A stretch of DNA of 64,000 bases from Gracilaria domingensis (Eukaryota; Rhodophyta; Florideophyceae; Gracilariales; Gracilariaceae). How positions within the stretch are numbered: position 1 is the stretch's first letter; every line of letters starts with the position of its first letter. Shown piece after piece: positions 29,779-38,839 of this stretch. The translations under genes and the position numbers were made by a program. The notes under the pieces are model-generated. The model was not told where the DNA came from, did not search any database, and saw nothing but the letters and a program-made list of their open reading frames with translations. The stretch covers positions 248,001 to 312,000 of the forward strand of contig VCMS01000001.1 in the NCBI GenBank assembly GCA_022539475.1, written 5' to 3'.

Positions 29779-32010
29779 ATGTCTAGTCAAACACAGAAGC
29801 GGTTTCGAAAGCGGGGCGGTGCTAAAAAGAAAAAGAATATTAAAGAGAGAGCAGAGGGAACAGAAAAACAGCCTCTGAAACCCGTACATCGTCCAATTTC
29901 TACACCATCAAGGTACTTTTCGGGTTTCACCACAGTTCAAGAAAACAGGTTAGACAATGATTTGCAGAGCTATCTGGGAAAGCTTCAGGATGAACTGGAA
30001 ACTCTTGATCCTGGTGCGGAGATCGCTACAGATTGGCACCCTAACGAATCTGAAGACGTACCACCATCAGTTTTGCTCGCACGTAACGCACTCAGGGAAT
30101 TGTCTTCTCGTGCAAGTGAGGTAGCCCGTGATAACTATGCTGCTCGTACCGTAGAAGCTTTGCTTCGATGCGCGAAGGATTCAGAAGTGCTTGCAACATT
30201 TCTTCATTCCATTCTTGATTGCGGGCCATCCAGTGTGGCGTCCATGGCCATGCACAGATGCGCAAGCCATGTCTTGCAGACAAGTATTCACGTCTTGTGT
30301 CAGTTTTTGGATGGGAAAAATGATTCAGCTATGGCCAAACTCGGTGCGACCATATCATCATGGACAGATGAGGAGATTTCGGATGTCATTCAGAGTCCGT
30401 CTGGAAGTCATGTTTTTCGCGCTACGTTGGCTGCACTTGCAGGGTTGCCTGAAGATGAGCCTCGAGAAGCAAGGCTGGACGACTCAAGCCCTAGTAAAAT
30501 CAGGAACTACATAGAAACCCATGGGAAAGAAGTTCCTGAAGATTGGCTTCAAATGGCACGTTCTATTGGTATGAGGCTGCTAGAATCTACATCTCTATCA
30601 ATCACGGATATGCTTTGGCAGCCAGCTCCATGCACAGCTCTACAAGCACTCCTGTCTGCTCTTGCTGTGAGGGATAAGTCCGTTGCAAAGCAAATTGGAC
30701 AAAGAGTGATCGAAAGCGATTTTGATCGTCTGATCTATGACAGTTGCGGCAGCAGATTCCTGGAACGTTTAATTCTAATTCTCGGATATGACGTAGTCAA
30801 AGTTCAAGCAAAGGGGAAACTCGCCGAGTTCGCCCTTCATCCTAAAGCAAACTTCTGTTTGCAGAGAATGTTGCTGGGTTTGAAAGGTCGTGGTGAAGTC
30901 ATGTCGGCCTGGGACGAGCTAGAGTCTTCAGTTCCAAACTTGCTTGGACGTGGAAAGACACGGGAAGGAGTCGTGCTTGCCCTTCTGCGCATCACCGAAG
31001 CGGAAGGAGATGAGAACTGTCGGAGGCGGGCCACTCGAACTGTAATTAGAGCAGTAGGTGCGGTTGGTAGGAAAACATCTCAGCTCGCTGGGTTTATGGC
31101 ATTCGGATCTGAAGAAATGTGGGAGAAATGGAGAAGTGTAGTACGAGATGCACATAGAGAAGACTTGGGTATACTAGGAAAGGATGATGACGAGCTTCGG
31201 GTTCCACATCATATTCCGTCTCCTCAATTGCTGGGAACCCTTATGGCCCGTTGCCTAATGCGCTTCCCGGGTGGCCCTGGTCAGTCGGCACGGGATTCAA
31301 TGGCTTCCCTATCTTCGTTGGAGCTGTTGGCTCTGACTGGGAACCCCGTGGGAAGTAGACTCGTGGAGCAATGGATAGGGGACGCAGATATTGAGAGATG
31401 TTCGAAGAACGCTGTTAGGCTGCTGAAAGCCGCCAAAGAAGGTAGTGATACTGGAATTCTTGCCCTTGCGAGAAACAGATATGGCGCCATGATATTGAGT
31501 AGGTGTACACAACACCTATCAGTCGATGAAAGGAAGAAGGTAATGGATAAGCTTGCATCCGCGTTGGAAGCTTTAAAAGCTCACGAATTTGGTCAAGTTG
31601 TGGTTCGTAAATGTCGAGTAGAACAATACTTGCGTCGAGGGATCCAATGGGAGCGAGAAGAAACAGGAAGAGAAACCCGTCAACGGCTCTTTTCTGAGAT
31701 TATCAACGATTCAGAAGATAACATTGTTTCTCTAAAGCAAGCAAAGACGCGCAAGCGAAAGCGAGAGAAGGCAAATGACTTGGATGCCTCGGATGGCGTT
31801 CTCTGCGATCATGCAATACAACCACTGTCAAATTCTTCTGCATCCAATTCTGAGGGCTGCAATCGCTTAGCAGACAATTCAGATCAACGAGGATCGGAAA
31901 GCAACAGCTCGGGTTTGGCACCAGTACTGAACGCGATAGAATCATTAGCTAGAGCGCAAGCGTCCAAGAGGAAGGGGGGTAAGAAGAAGTTGCGGAAATT
32001 GATTCCTTGA
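29779..32010 (+). CDS. NOP9: NOP9-like Pumilio-repeat nucleolar protein
   Basis: 743 residues from the ATG at 29779; upstream in-frame codons lack ATG. The N-terminus is strongly basic (KRFRKRGGAKKKK), a nucleolar-type signal. Degenerate Pumilio repeats recur through the protein: ARDNYAARTVEALL, SMAMHRCASHVLQTSI, QSPSGSHVFRATL, YDSCGSRFLERLI, LHPKANFCLQRML, NRYGAMILSRC and KAHEFGQVVVRKC. Their spacing and the end of the protein in a Lys/Arg-rich tail (KRKGGKKKLRK) fit Nop9, an RNA-binding protein that binds 18S/ITS1 pre-rRNA and controls Nob1 cleavage in yeast. The size matches fungal Nop9. No intron is needed. Confidence 0.85.
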   Translation: MSSQTQKRFRKRGGAKKKKNIKERAEGTEKQPLKPVHRPISTPSRYFSGFTTVQENRLDNDLQSYLGKLQDELETLDPGAEIATDWHPNESEDVPPSVLLARNALRELSSRASEVARDNYAARTVEALLRCAKDSEVLATFLHSILDCGPSSVASMAMHRCASHVLQTSIHVLCQFLDGKNDSAMAKLGATISSWTDEEISDVIQSPSGSHVFRATLAALAGLPEDEPREARLDDSSPSKIRNYIETHGKEVPEDWLQMARSIGMRLLESTSLSITDMLWQPAPCTALQALLSALAVRDKSVAKQIGQRVIESDFDRLIYDSCGSRFLERLILILGYDVVKVQAKGKLAEFALHPKANFCLQRMLLGLKGRGEVMSAWDELESSVPNLLGRGKTREGVVLALLRITEAEGDENCRRRATRTVIRAVGAVGRKTSQLAGFMAFGSEEMWEKWRSVVRDAHREDLGILGKDDDELRVPHHIPSPQLLGTLMARCLMRFPGGPGQSARDSMASLSSLELLALTGNPVGSRLVEQWIGDADIERCSKNAVRLLKAAKEGSDTGILALARNRYGAMILSRCTQHLSVDERKKVMDKLASALEALKAHEFGQVVVRKCRVEQYLRRGIQWEREETGRETRQRLFSEIINDSEDNIVSLKQAKTRKRKREKANDLDASDGVLCDHAIQPLSNSSASNSEGCNRLADNSDQRGSESNSSGLAPVLNAIESLARAQASKRKGGKKKLRKLIP

Positions 32011-32621
32011 CGGTAAAACATGCTATTTCGGGCCGTGCAACCTTCACCGTGTTCAGACTGAACAGATCAGTCAACTAAACTTTATATGTCATTAATATCC
32101 GGTTATAAATAACCTCGACAAAGATAAGTGCATGAATTACTTGACGCTGGCTGTGTACTATACAAACGTGATGTTGTGTTCGACTAAAGTATTTGGACTT
32201 CAAGGTGAAATAATGTATATAGCATTGTTATATAAGCTGAGGGCTTTCTGTGTGTACTGTTGAATTTCCGCAGAGGCCTGTAATGTTATCTGGCTTCGCA
32301 TGGTTTTAAGTGATAGAGCATACTGCACCACGAAGCATCACGGTTGAGGATTCATGTATTGAATGTGTTGGACCGTTCTCATCTGTCGCACACAATGGTC
32401 GTCCAATACCTCACCCAGAGTAGACTCTCATGCAGATGTATTATCATAAATCCAGTGTTGTTTCCCCATAAGCATACTCTGAAATTCAATGGAAGCATGG
32501 AAATACGCCTGAACAGCGATTGCTGTGCACCTGTGACTGTGTGAATATACGACAGATGGGATGAGTTATGTAGAGGCTCGCAAGGCATGGTTAGACTTCC
32601 GGAATGAAAGGCCATTTGGAA
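32011..32621. other. Convergent 3' intergenic region
   Basis: About 610 AT-rich bp between NOP9 and the PH-kinase gene. Short frames at 32344-32615 are not supported. Nothing else seen. Confidence 0.5.
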
Positions 32622-33881
32622 CTAAGCATCCTCTTCCATTGGTTCAGGGCTTTCCAAGTCAGCTTCAAACTGACGACTCGGGGTCGGTCGAGAGATAGTG
32701 GGGTCTAATGGAGTCTGTGTACCTTGATTAGCAATCCATGGGTGGTTTAGAGCCTCTTCAGCGGACATTCTCTTGTTCACATCAATGCAAATAAGCTTAG
32801 AAACAAAGTCACGGGCTTCGGTGCTTAGGTACTGCCATATTTCTTGAGGAAAACTATAGCGACCGTCTAGAATTGCGTACAGAACTGACTTGGTGTGTTT
32901 GCCTTCAAAAGGTTTGCGACCTGACAGCATTTCGTATGTAACTACACCCAATGACCACAAGTCAGCCTTGGTGCCATATGTTTCATTCGTGACGACTTCA
33001 CGAGCGCAGAAATACGGTGTACCAACTTTCGATTCCAAAGCTCCCGTCCCAAGGAAATTGCTAAGCCCAAAATCAGAGAGTTTTGACACGAAAGGCCACT
33101 CTTTAGCGGAGGTGAGAATGTTTTCAGGCTTGACATCACGATGTACAATGCCTTTGGAGTGGAGATATGCAAGCCCGTGCAAAATGTCCTTCACGATTAG
33201 TGACGCCCTATGCTCGGAAAAGTTAATACTCTTCGACTGAAGGACCTCGTAGAGGGCACCGCCTGGCATGTACTCGAGAACGAAGTATAGTTTCTCTGGT
33301 GTGTCGAAGAGATCATAAAGCCGAACGATGTTAGTGTGGTTCACAAGCTTCAAAATTGCAAGTTCCCTCTGAATCAGAGTCTGACTGCGGATCTCTCGGC
33401 TGTCTTTTGAAATTACTTTGACGGCAAACTTTTCTCGAGTGTGTCGGTCTCTGGCTAGCAGAACTTTGCCAAAGTGCCCTTCTCCCAACACTCTCGTAAA
33501 TGCGTAAAAGTCCTTTATGCTCTTCTCGCTTGCATCTTTCAATGCCGTAAACCACTCATCGTATTCATCAGTGGTTTCTGGGGCGAATTCTTCGTGAAAA
33601 TCCCAGGCGCGAATAGATATCTCCAAACGTTCCCTGTTCCCAGTAATGTTGGCATTCTGCAAACCAATCTCCCACTCCAATTGATTCTGATGGGATTGGT
33701 CTTTCTTTCGATAACACCTCAGCGTAGAACCATCAATTTCCAAGTAGCGGTGTTTCTTGTGTATCGTGAACAGAGGATTGTGAGTGAAAACGTTTCCTTT
33801 CTTCTGAAGGTACCCGGTCTTCACATTGCTGCCATATCGCAAATGTGGTGGAGGACCTTCACCAGGAATCTCGGGATTCAT
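32622..33881 (-). CDS. PH-domain Ser/Thr protein kinase, CAMK-like (kinase A)
   Basis: 419 residues from the ATG at 33879-33881. Residues about 17-125 form a pleckstrin-homology domain starting KTGYLQKKG and ending in a helix with the invariant Trp (EYDEWFTALKDA). The kinase domain follows directly (about 130-390): glycine loop LGEGHFGKV, VAIK-type Lys in FAVKVI, HRDVKPEN, DFG in LSDFGLSNF, GTPYF and LWSLGVVTYEML. The usual APE motif reads ARE (CAREVV), a Pro-to-Arg change in the activation-segment anchor. A short acidic tail follows. The PH domain suggests recruitment by phosphoinositides. The order PH-kinase is Akt-like, but the kinase resembles CAMK/AMPK-type enzymes. A CRE octamer lies about 170 bp upstream. 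Confidence 0.88.
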   Translation of the reverse strand: MNPEIPGEGPPPHLRYGSNVKTGYLQKKGNVFTHNPLFTIHKKHRYLEIDGSTLRCYRKKDQSHQNQLEWEIGLQNANITGNRERLEISIRAWDFHEEFAPETTDEYDEWFTALKDASEKSIKDFYAFTRVLGEGHFGKVLLARDRHTREKFAVKVISKDSREIRSQTLIQRELAILKLVNHTNIVRLYDLFDTPEKLYFVLEYMPGGALYEVLQSKSINFSEHRASLIVKDILHGLAYLHSKGIVHRDVKPENILTSAKEWPFVSKLSDFGLSNFLGTGALESKVGTPYFCAREVVTNETYGTKADLWSLGVVTYEMLSGRKPFEGKHTKSVLYAILDGRYSFPQEIWQYLSTEARDFVSKLICIDVNKRMSAEEALNHPWIANQGTQTPLDPTISRPTPSRQFEADLESPEPMEEDA

Positions 33882-34047
33882 ACTGAGTATCTTTCGAACG
33901 AACTCAGAGAGCTCGACAAGGAAGCTGCAATTAGTTATTTGTGAAACGTGGTGCCGGTCTGCTGACGACTGGCACTTTCAACTGCGTAGACTTTCAACCG
34001 CGCCAAGATCGGAGCAACACCGTAAGCTTATGACGCAAGGTCTGCAG

Positions 34048-34055
34048 TGACGTCA
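34048..34055. promoter_or_regulatory. CRE octamer upstream of kinase A
   Basis: TGACGTCA inside the 10-nt palindrome GTGACGTCAC, about 170 bp upstream of the PH-kinase ATG. It is a standard bZIP recognition site; which factor uses it is unknown. Confidence 0.5.
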
Positions 34056-34421
34056 CAACTATTCATATGCCTGAAGTGCCTTTTTGTCTGCTGTACCCTG
34101 ATACAGCGAGAACCGCGAGACTTTGCTCTTCGAGCCCTTCAAGATTGCAATTCCTGGCGTGGGCGCAACATCTGCTGCTAGTATCGACAGCGGGCAACGG
34201 AACGGCATGCCTGTATGGTTTCCTAGGACATACATTCTGGGTGTGATATATTTCGCTGGGCCTCGCCAATGTTGTCTGCAGAGCTTATTTGAGCGGATTT
34301 GATAATTTCTACATCTTCTGTTGTGCCCCACAGATATCTAACGGTACAAAGCTGCCTGAAAGATTTTTCGTCGCAGCGGTGCGATTTATCCCTGAAGACA
34401 TCTCTTTCGGGTTTGAGCACG

Positions 34422-34447
34422 CTCTCTCTCTCTCTCTCTCTCTCTCT
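34422..34447. repeat. (CT)13 microsatellite
   Basis: Thirteen uninterrupted CT units, next to the retroelement fragment. Confidence 0.95.
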
Positions 34448-34464
34448 TTTATAGGCACATTAGC

Positions 34465-34801
34465 TTAACGAGAACTAAATGCAGAGCGATCCTGAAAGAA
34501 TCGCTCCCTCACCAGAAAGGCCAACACTTTGTCGGGCCATTTGGAAATAATATCACTAACAGACAGACCTCGACGATCGCTCAGTGGGGGGCAAAGTAAG
34601 TCGTCTTGATAATGTTCTGAGCGGACAACGTAACAAGTAATGCTCAACATCATTCAAGACTCCTGGTCTACAGCGACAAACAATACGTTTCTTCAGCAGG
34701 AAAGAGCCAAGAGGATGTAAAGAGGGTGTGTGTCCAACAAAAAACTGTGATAGGACAACCTCAGCTTCTCGTTCAGATATCGCCCTTACAGCACGCTCCA
34801 A
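34465..34801 (-). mobile_element. Decayed non-LTR retrotransposon C-terminal fragment
   Basis: The minus strand encodes, in two overlapping frames, the kind of sequence that follows the RNase H domain in LINE-like Pol proteins. First is FFVGHTPSLHPLGSFLLKK, then a Cys/His knuckle CRC...VEHYLLRCP, then (after a frame change near 34600-34650) SVSDIISKWPDKVLAFLVRER, which resembles the terminal helix of such elements. The frame change and absence of an RT domain mean it is a relic. The plus-strand fragment at 35374-35676 carries a related copy of the first part. Confidence 0.6.
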
Positions 34802-35014
34802 CTACAACTCGAACCTTTAGAATATGCAAAGAACCAGTCATCCTGGAGGCCAGCGGAAGTCTCTTTAGTTTCCTCGACCTTCGTGGATTCCAAAACACGG
34901 TACGGTAACCGTCACTGGGTGACGTGAACCACAACGGTCTTGGAATAAATGACATAAACCTCATGAATTAGCATAACTTGTCTTGCGGTAAAGAAGCAAG
35001 AAGAAGAAACTTCA

Positions 35015-35041
35015 TAAATAGTGAACGACGCTCACTATTTA
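35015..35041. repeat. Hairpin-forming inverted repeat
   Basis: Ten-bp perfect arms with a seven-base loop, between the two retroelement relics. Confidence 0.6.
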
Positions 35042-35373
35042 CGCCATCATGTCCAATTCGCTCCTGCAGTCAAAATGCATGATGCACTTCGACTGCAAGA
35101 ATATATTGGGTACAGCCATTTTCTCTCATGTCACATACTTCTGCACGTTGTGCACTTGACTCATCTCTCGCTCTCTGTATTAAAGGCACTCCAAGTTTAT
35201 CATGTGCAACTTTTTACCGTATGGCGCGATAGGCTCCGCAACAAGAATGTTATTGAGAACCATACTTAGGAAGAGCCTGTTAGACCACAGCTCACGCATT
35301 TCCTACGAGCTTATCCACTGAACTAAACACTATTGGCATCGCATCAGGTACCTCACATCGGCCTCTAGCGACG

Positions 35374-35676
35374 CGAAGCAAGATGAGCTGGACTCCAACT
35401 CATTGCGGAGTACCTCAAAACGACTGCGTTGAGGCATTAGAGAAAAGCGGACTTCAGCTTCCACTTGAAGAACAAGTGAAAGTGGCGATTGATATGTTGG
35501 ATGTGAAAGCAAAGCTGCGAGTCCTTTCGAAAGCAAAACGTCTTCTGTCGATTGTCGCAGAGTTCACTGAAAACTCTGCAAAAGCACGCAAGGCGAAAGT
35601 CTTGCTCGCCCAGTTTTATACCAGCCACGTTATGTTTCTTCATCCTATAGCTCCTTTATACAGAAATAAATGTTGA
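35374..35676 (+). mobile_element. Decayed retrotransposon RNase H / C-terminal fragment
   Basis: A 97-codon frame opens with SWTPTHCGVPQNDCVEALEK, which resembles the last RNase H motif of LINE-type elements (typically WxPxHxGxxGNExAD). The Asp position is changed, so the domain is dead. It continues to VLLAQFYTSHVMFLHPIAPL, which parallels VVLSQFFVGHTPSLHPLGSF in the minus-strand relic at 34465-34801, and then stops. The two relics are in opposite orientation and share similar protein sequence, so they probably come from one element family. Confidence 0.55.
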
Positions 35677-36474
35677 GATGCGAATGTGGTTTCAATGTTA
35701 AGAAGAGCCCAGAACATTTTGTCTTCGGTGCTTTTTGATGAGCCTAGGCACGCGATCACTGCGTTAGCGCAACAACGTGAATTGGATTTGCAAACGTTGA
35801 TAAGAGAAGATCCCCATCAGTCTTCGGCGTCATAGCGAGAGAAAACTATAGATAGTTCTACTTTAGCCCTGTGATTAAGGGCTATTGTCCGCATTAAAGA
35901 AGAGGAAAAAGCAAGATGAGAGGCCAACAGTCCACATCTCTTGGCGGACTACTGAGTGTCTTATATTCTCAAGCTCCACGCGCCCCGTGGAGGTTACTAC
36001 ATACCTAATTCTCAATTTATAAACATAGAAAAGAGTACTTATCCTCGGTAGTAACAGGCAAGGTGTCCCTTATACTCTTCGGCGATAAATTGCCGATGAT
36101 ACAAATAATATTATTCCTGGTACAGGACAGTGCTTTCGGTCAGCATAACTTCCTTGCTCTTTCCAGTTTGTATTTCTTCCTCGCGTGTGGTACGACAAGG
36201 ACAGGGAATCAATTCGAGCGAAATCTTGGTTGTACGGGCAGTTTGTAATGCTTTGAACCTTGATCTAGACTGAATTCTCTGTTAATGGTAAACAAGAACC
36301 TGAATCAGATTCGTACTGTTCTCTCGAATTACGCTATTCGACTTCAACTCGCTATAGCGAATGATTTTGTTGAAGAAATCTTTAGTTCTAGTAAGATCAC
36401 GAGTTTGATTTCCATGCTAAAACTCAGACATATCTTGTGCCGTTCATAAGAGGAGCTTCTGGACCACCAGATAC

Positions 36475-37649
36475 TCAGGGTTTTACACTCTTCACGGCGG
36501 ACTTCGCTCCGTATGATGCCACCATTCCAGAGATACTTTTGCTAGCGCTTCTCCCCGCCTTGCTAACGGCATTAGCGGCACTGCTAGCCCCTTGAGAAAT
36601 ATCTGAGGCGATTCCGCCAAATGGATTGGAAGTACCCTTTTCTCTATTCTCACTGCTGTTTGATTTAGGCCGTGGAAGTGCAGAAGTCATTAGATCTGAG
36701 AGATCTTCATCGTCAAGACTACCTCTCTTCGCTGCAGCCAAATTAGACCTCCTAGTAGTCCGCATTTCCTCCCAATCAAGCGTTAGACCTTTCGTGTACG
36801 GTACGAAATCCTTCATGGCCATCGACACTCCGCGAAGTAAATGCTGTTCGGCCATGAAGTGTGACGATACTCGTTGTGCAAGCTCGTCACGATAAATACG
36901 TTCATACTTTAGAGCATCGTCACAAAGTTTCTCAGACATTTCTTCGTATGCGCGTTTGGCTTCATCTACCTTTGCTTGAGTTGCGGAGGACGAGTCGCCT
37001 CCACTAGCCAACTCCGCATCTTGATCAATCATCGCATCAGAGTAAACTGTACGAATAATCTTGTACTGCTCTTTTGTGTCCATTACTTTGGCCAACTTCG
37101 CGTCTTCGTCTGCGGTGTTATAGGTCAGCGGCTTCTTGGCTGTATCCTCCAAATGTTCTAGGTAAGAATCAAGCACTCTGCCCATAGTTTCACGGCATCT
37201 AGACAGGACGCGCTCCATATCCGCAACCAGACGTTTTTCCTCCGGATGCAATTCCCGAACATAAGTTGCCTTATCCTCATCCCACTTACGTTCTCCCAAT
37301 TCGTCTCTGAAGGCATCCAGCATAGCTCGGTCTAACTCCGTAATTGTTTTCTGCGTTTCCTTGAGCTGGGACTTAGCGCTGACTGCGAGGTGGTGAATGC
37401 GAGACTTCTTAGATTTGATTTCTTCAACTCGCTTCGAAATGAAATCCACACGCGGATTGCGAGTTAGGGCTTCAGGACGTCATAAGGTTAGTTTCAGAAT
37501 GTTTTAATACTACGCAAAGAAAAGGGAATAAACAGAGACTGTGCCAACTTACTAGTTCTTCTACCCATCTTGTTTAGAACTCTTTGTTTCGCCTTGGCGT
37601 ACATGCCTCCGATGACTGCGGCGGGCTTTCCCTTGCGTTCGTCTTCCAT
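36475..37649 (-). CDS. BAR-domain protein (two exons)
   Basis: Exon 1 is 37553-37649, starting MEDERKGKPAA and containing the amphipathic segment MYAKAKQRVLNKMGRR; exon 2 is 36475-37469. The 83-nt intron has donor GTAAGT and a CTAAC branch site before its AG, and joining keeps the frame (363 residues). The frame of exon 2 alone has only a GTG at its beginning. Residues 40-250 are a long helical, charged region of the BAR type (LKETQKTITELDRAML, RQVRE-like repeats), as in amphiphysin/endophilin membrane-curvature proteins; the amphipathic start would act as an H0 helix. The C-terminal third is Ser/Gly/Ala-rich. A role in endocytosis or membrane tubulation is inferred. Confidence 0.8.
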
Positions 37650-38353
37650 TCTCGAAAACAGAGGGAATCCAAGTGAAATTGGGCAAGGCCTTTATAGTGC
37701 AGGACCAAGACAACTCTAGTGGGCGGACTTCCTCAGAAACCGCGTTTTGGCCGGGGAAAACCAAGCTTTGGGTACTTCAAGGAGAAGCTCGTATTTGTGG
37801 CACTACGCGGACAATGTCAGTGAAGCTGCTGTGATGAGGCGCGTCTCATCAACGCGCAAGAGCGACGACAACGACCTCTTCTTATGGGCCTCCAGAAGAG
37901 TCAAAAAGAGACTAGACAGTCCCGTGAAGGCTAAACCGTGCTCTAGCGTGCCGTGCTGGACTCGTCGGCTCCTATCTATCCTTGCTGGGCCAGCAACGGC
38001 TCCATTCGAAATTGAAGTCGACAACATCGGTACATTTGGTACCTTTGGTACACAGGAGGCTCTCATGAGGCCCCAGGGTATCACTTTTTTAAAAAAAGGA
38101 ACGAAAGTCAACTTTTGCATATCTGATCTGATTGCATGGAATTCTTGATCAATGGCAGACCACAAGCAAGAGCCTTCGCTCCAGAAATCAGGTGCATTGA
38201 TATGATTAAATGCTCCCTTTTCGATCTAGAGTCGACACATACGACGGAACTCTCAGAAAGCCTCGCATCTTCGCATCTCCGCATCTTACGCTTCTGACAA
38301 TCGCTGCATTCAAGTATCTGGAAAGTTGGTCGAACGATCTCGGTGCAAGAGTC
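37650..38353. promoter_or_regulatory. Divergent region between BAR gene and small membrane-protein gene
   Basis: About 700 bp. It holds three close copies of a TTTGGTAC-like word near 38030-38055. A 134-codon frame at 37747-38148 has no ATG at its start and no recognised domain and is not called. Confidence 0.45.
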
Positions 38354-38790
38354 ATGTCGTCAGCGGCCATTGTTGGAGGTTGCTTGGGTTTTGCTATTGG
38401 GGTTTTTTCCAATGGGGTACGCAAACTCCCATTGATGAGAAGTACGTTTGTTGAAACAGGCCAGGGACATCGAAGGCTAAGTTATTCTTAGTTCTGACAC
38501 CCCCATCCAATAACTCTGAATACAATTCGAACGGTAGGACCATGGGAACATGTTTTCTACTCTGGTATTGGTGTGTGGCTTGGCTCCAATGCTAAAGGGT
38601 AAGTGATACCACCGATAAGTACATAGCTTTTTAATCCTTCTAACGCTTCTGTCACGCGCGGCTTTGTTTGAATACATGCAGTATGAAAGAAAGGGGCAGA
38701 GCAGTCGTGGAAGAACACATGGCGAAGCGAGAAGAAGCAGCTGCTGCACGCGAGGCACGAATTGCCGCCAGGAAGAATCCCGCGCAGTAA
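38354..38790 (+). CDS. Small single-TM protein, three exons (mitochondrial complex I-like subunit?)
   Basis: Exons 38354-38441, 38538-38598 and 38682-38790 are separated by introns of 96 and 83 nt with GTACGT and GTAAGT donors and TAG and CAG acceptors. Joined, they give 85 residues in frame. The protein starts MSSAAIVGGCLGFAIGVFSN (one membrane segment), continues RKLPLMRRPWEHVFYSGIGV and ends in an Ala/Arg/Glu-rich helix. The K-x-P-x-x-R-x-PWEH pattern reminds me of small plant mitochondrial complex I-associated proteins (At1g67785 type), but that is from memory and weak. Its stop lies only 49 bp from the convergent Nup160 stop, so the 3' UTRs must overlap. Confidence 0.7.
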
Positions 38791-38839
38791 ATCGTCTTAG
38801 AATTGCTTGAATCTGGGCAACATTGAATTAAGACCCGGT

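Larger units (their letters stand above)
33882..36474. other. Intergenic region with retroelement relics, microsatellite and hairpin
   Basis: About 2.6 kb without an intact gene. It contains TGACGTCA at 34048-34055, a CT run at 34422-34447, two decayed non-LTR retrotransposon fragments (34465-34801 minus; 35374-35676 plus) and a 10-bp-stem hairpin at 35015-35041 (TAAATAGTGA / TCACTATTTA). From 35680 to 36474 I see nothing. Confidence 0.55.

Noticed and set aside
5261-34447. GA and CT runs as a shared regulatory element
   Set aside because: Two simple dinucleotide repeats with no conserved gene context; ordinary microsatellites are enough.
37747-38148. Plus-strand open frame of 134 codons between the BAR gene and the small membrane-protein gene
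   Set aside because: It starts at TTG, has no domain and covers a promoter-like stretch; an internal ATG at about 37834 does not improve it.
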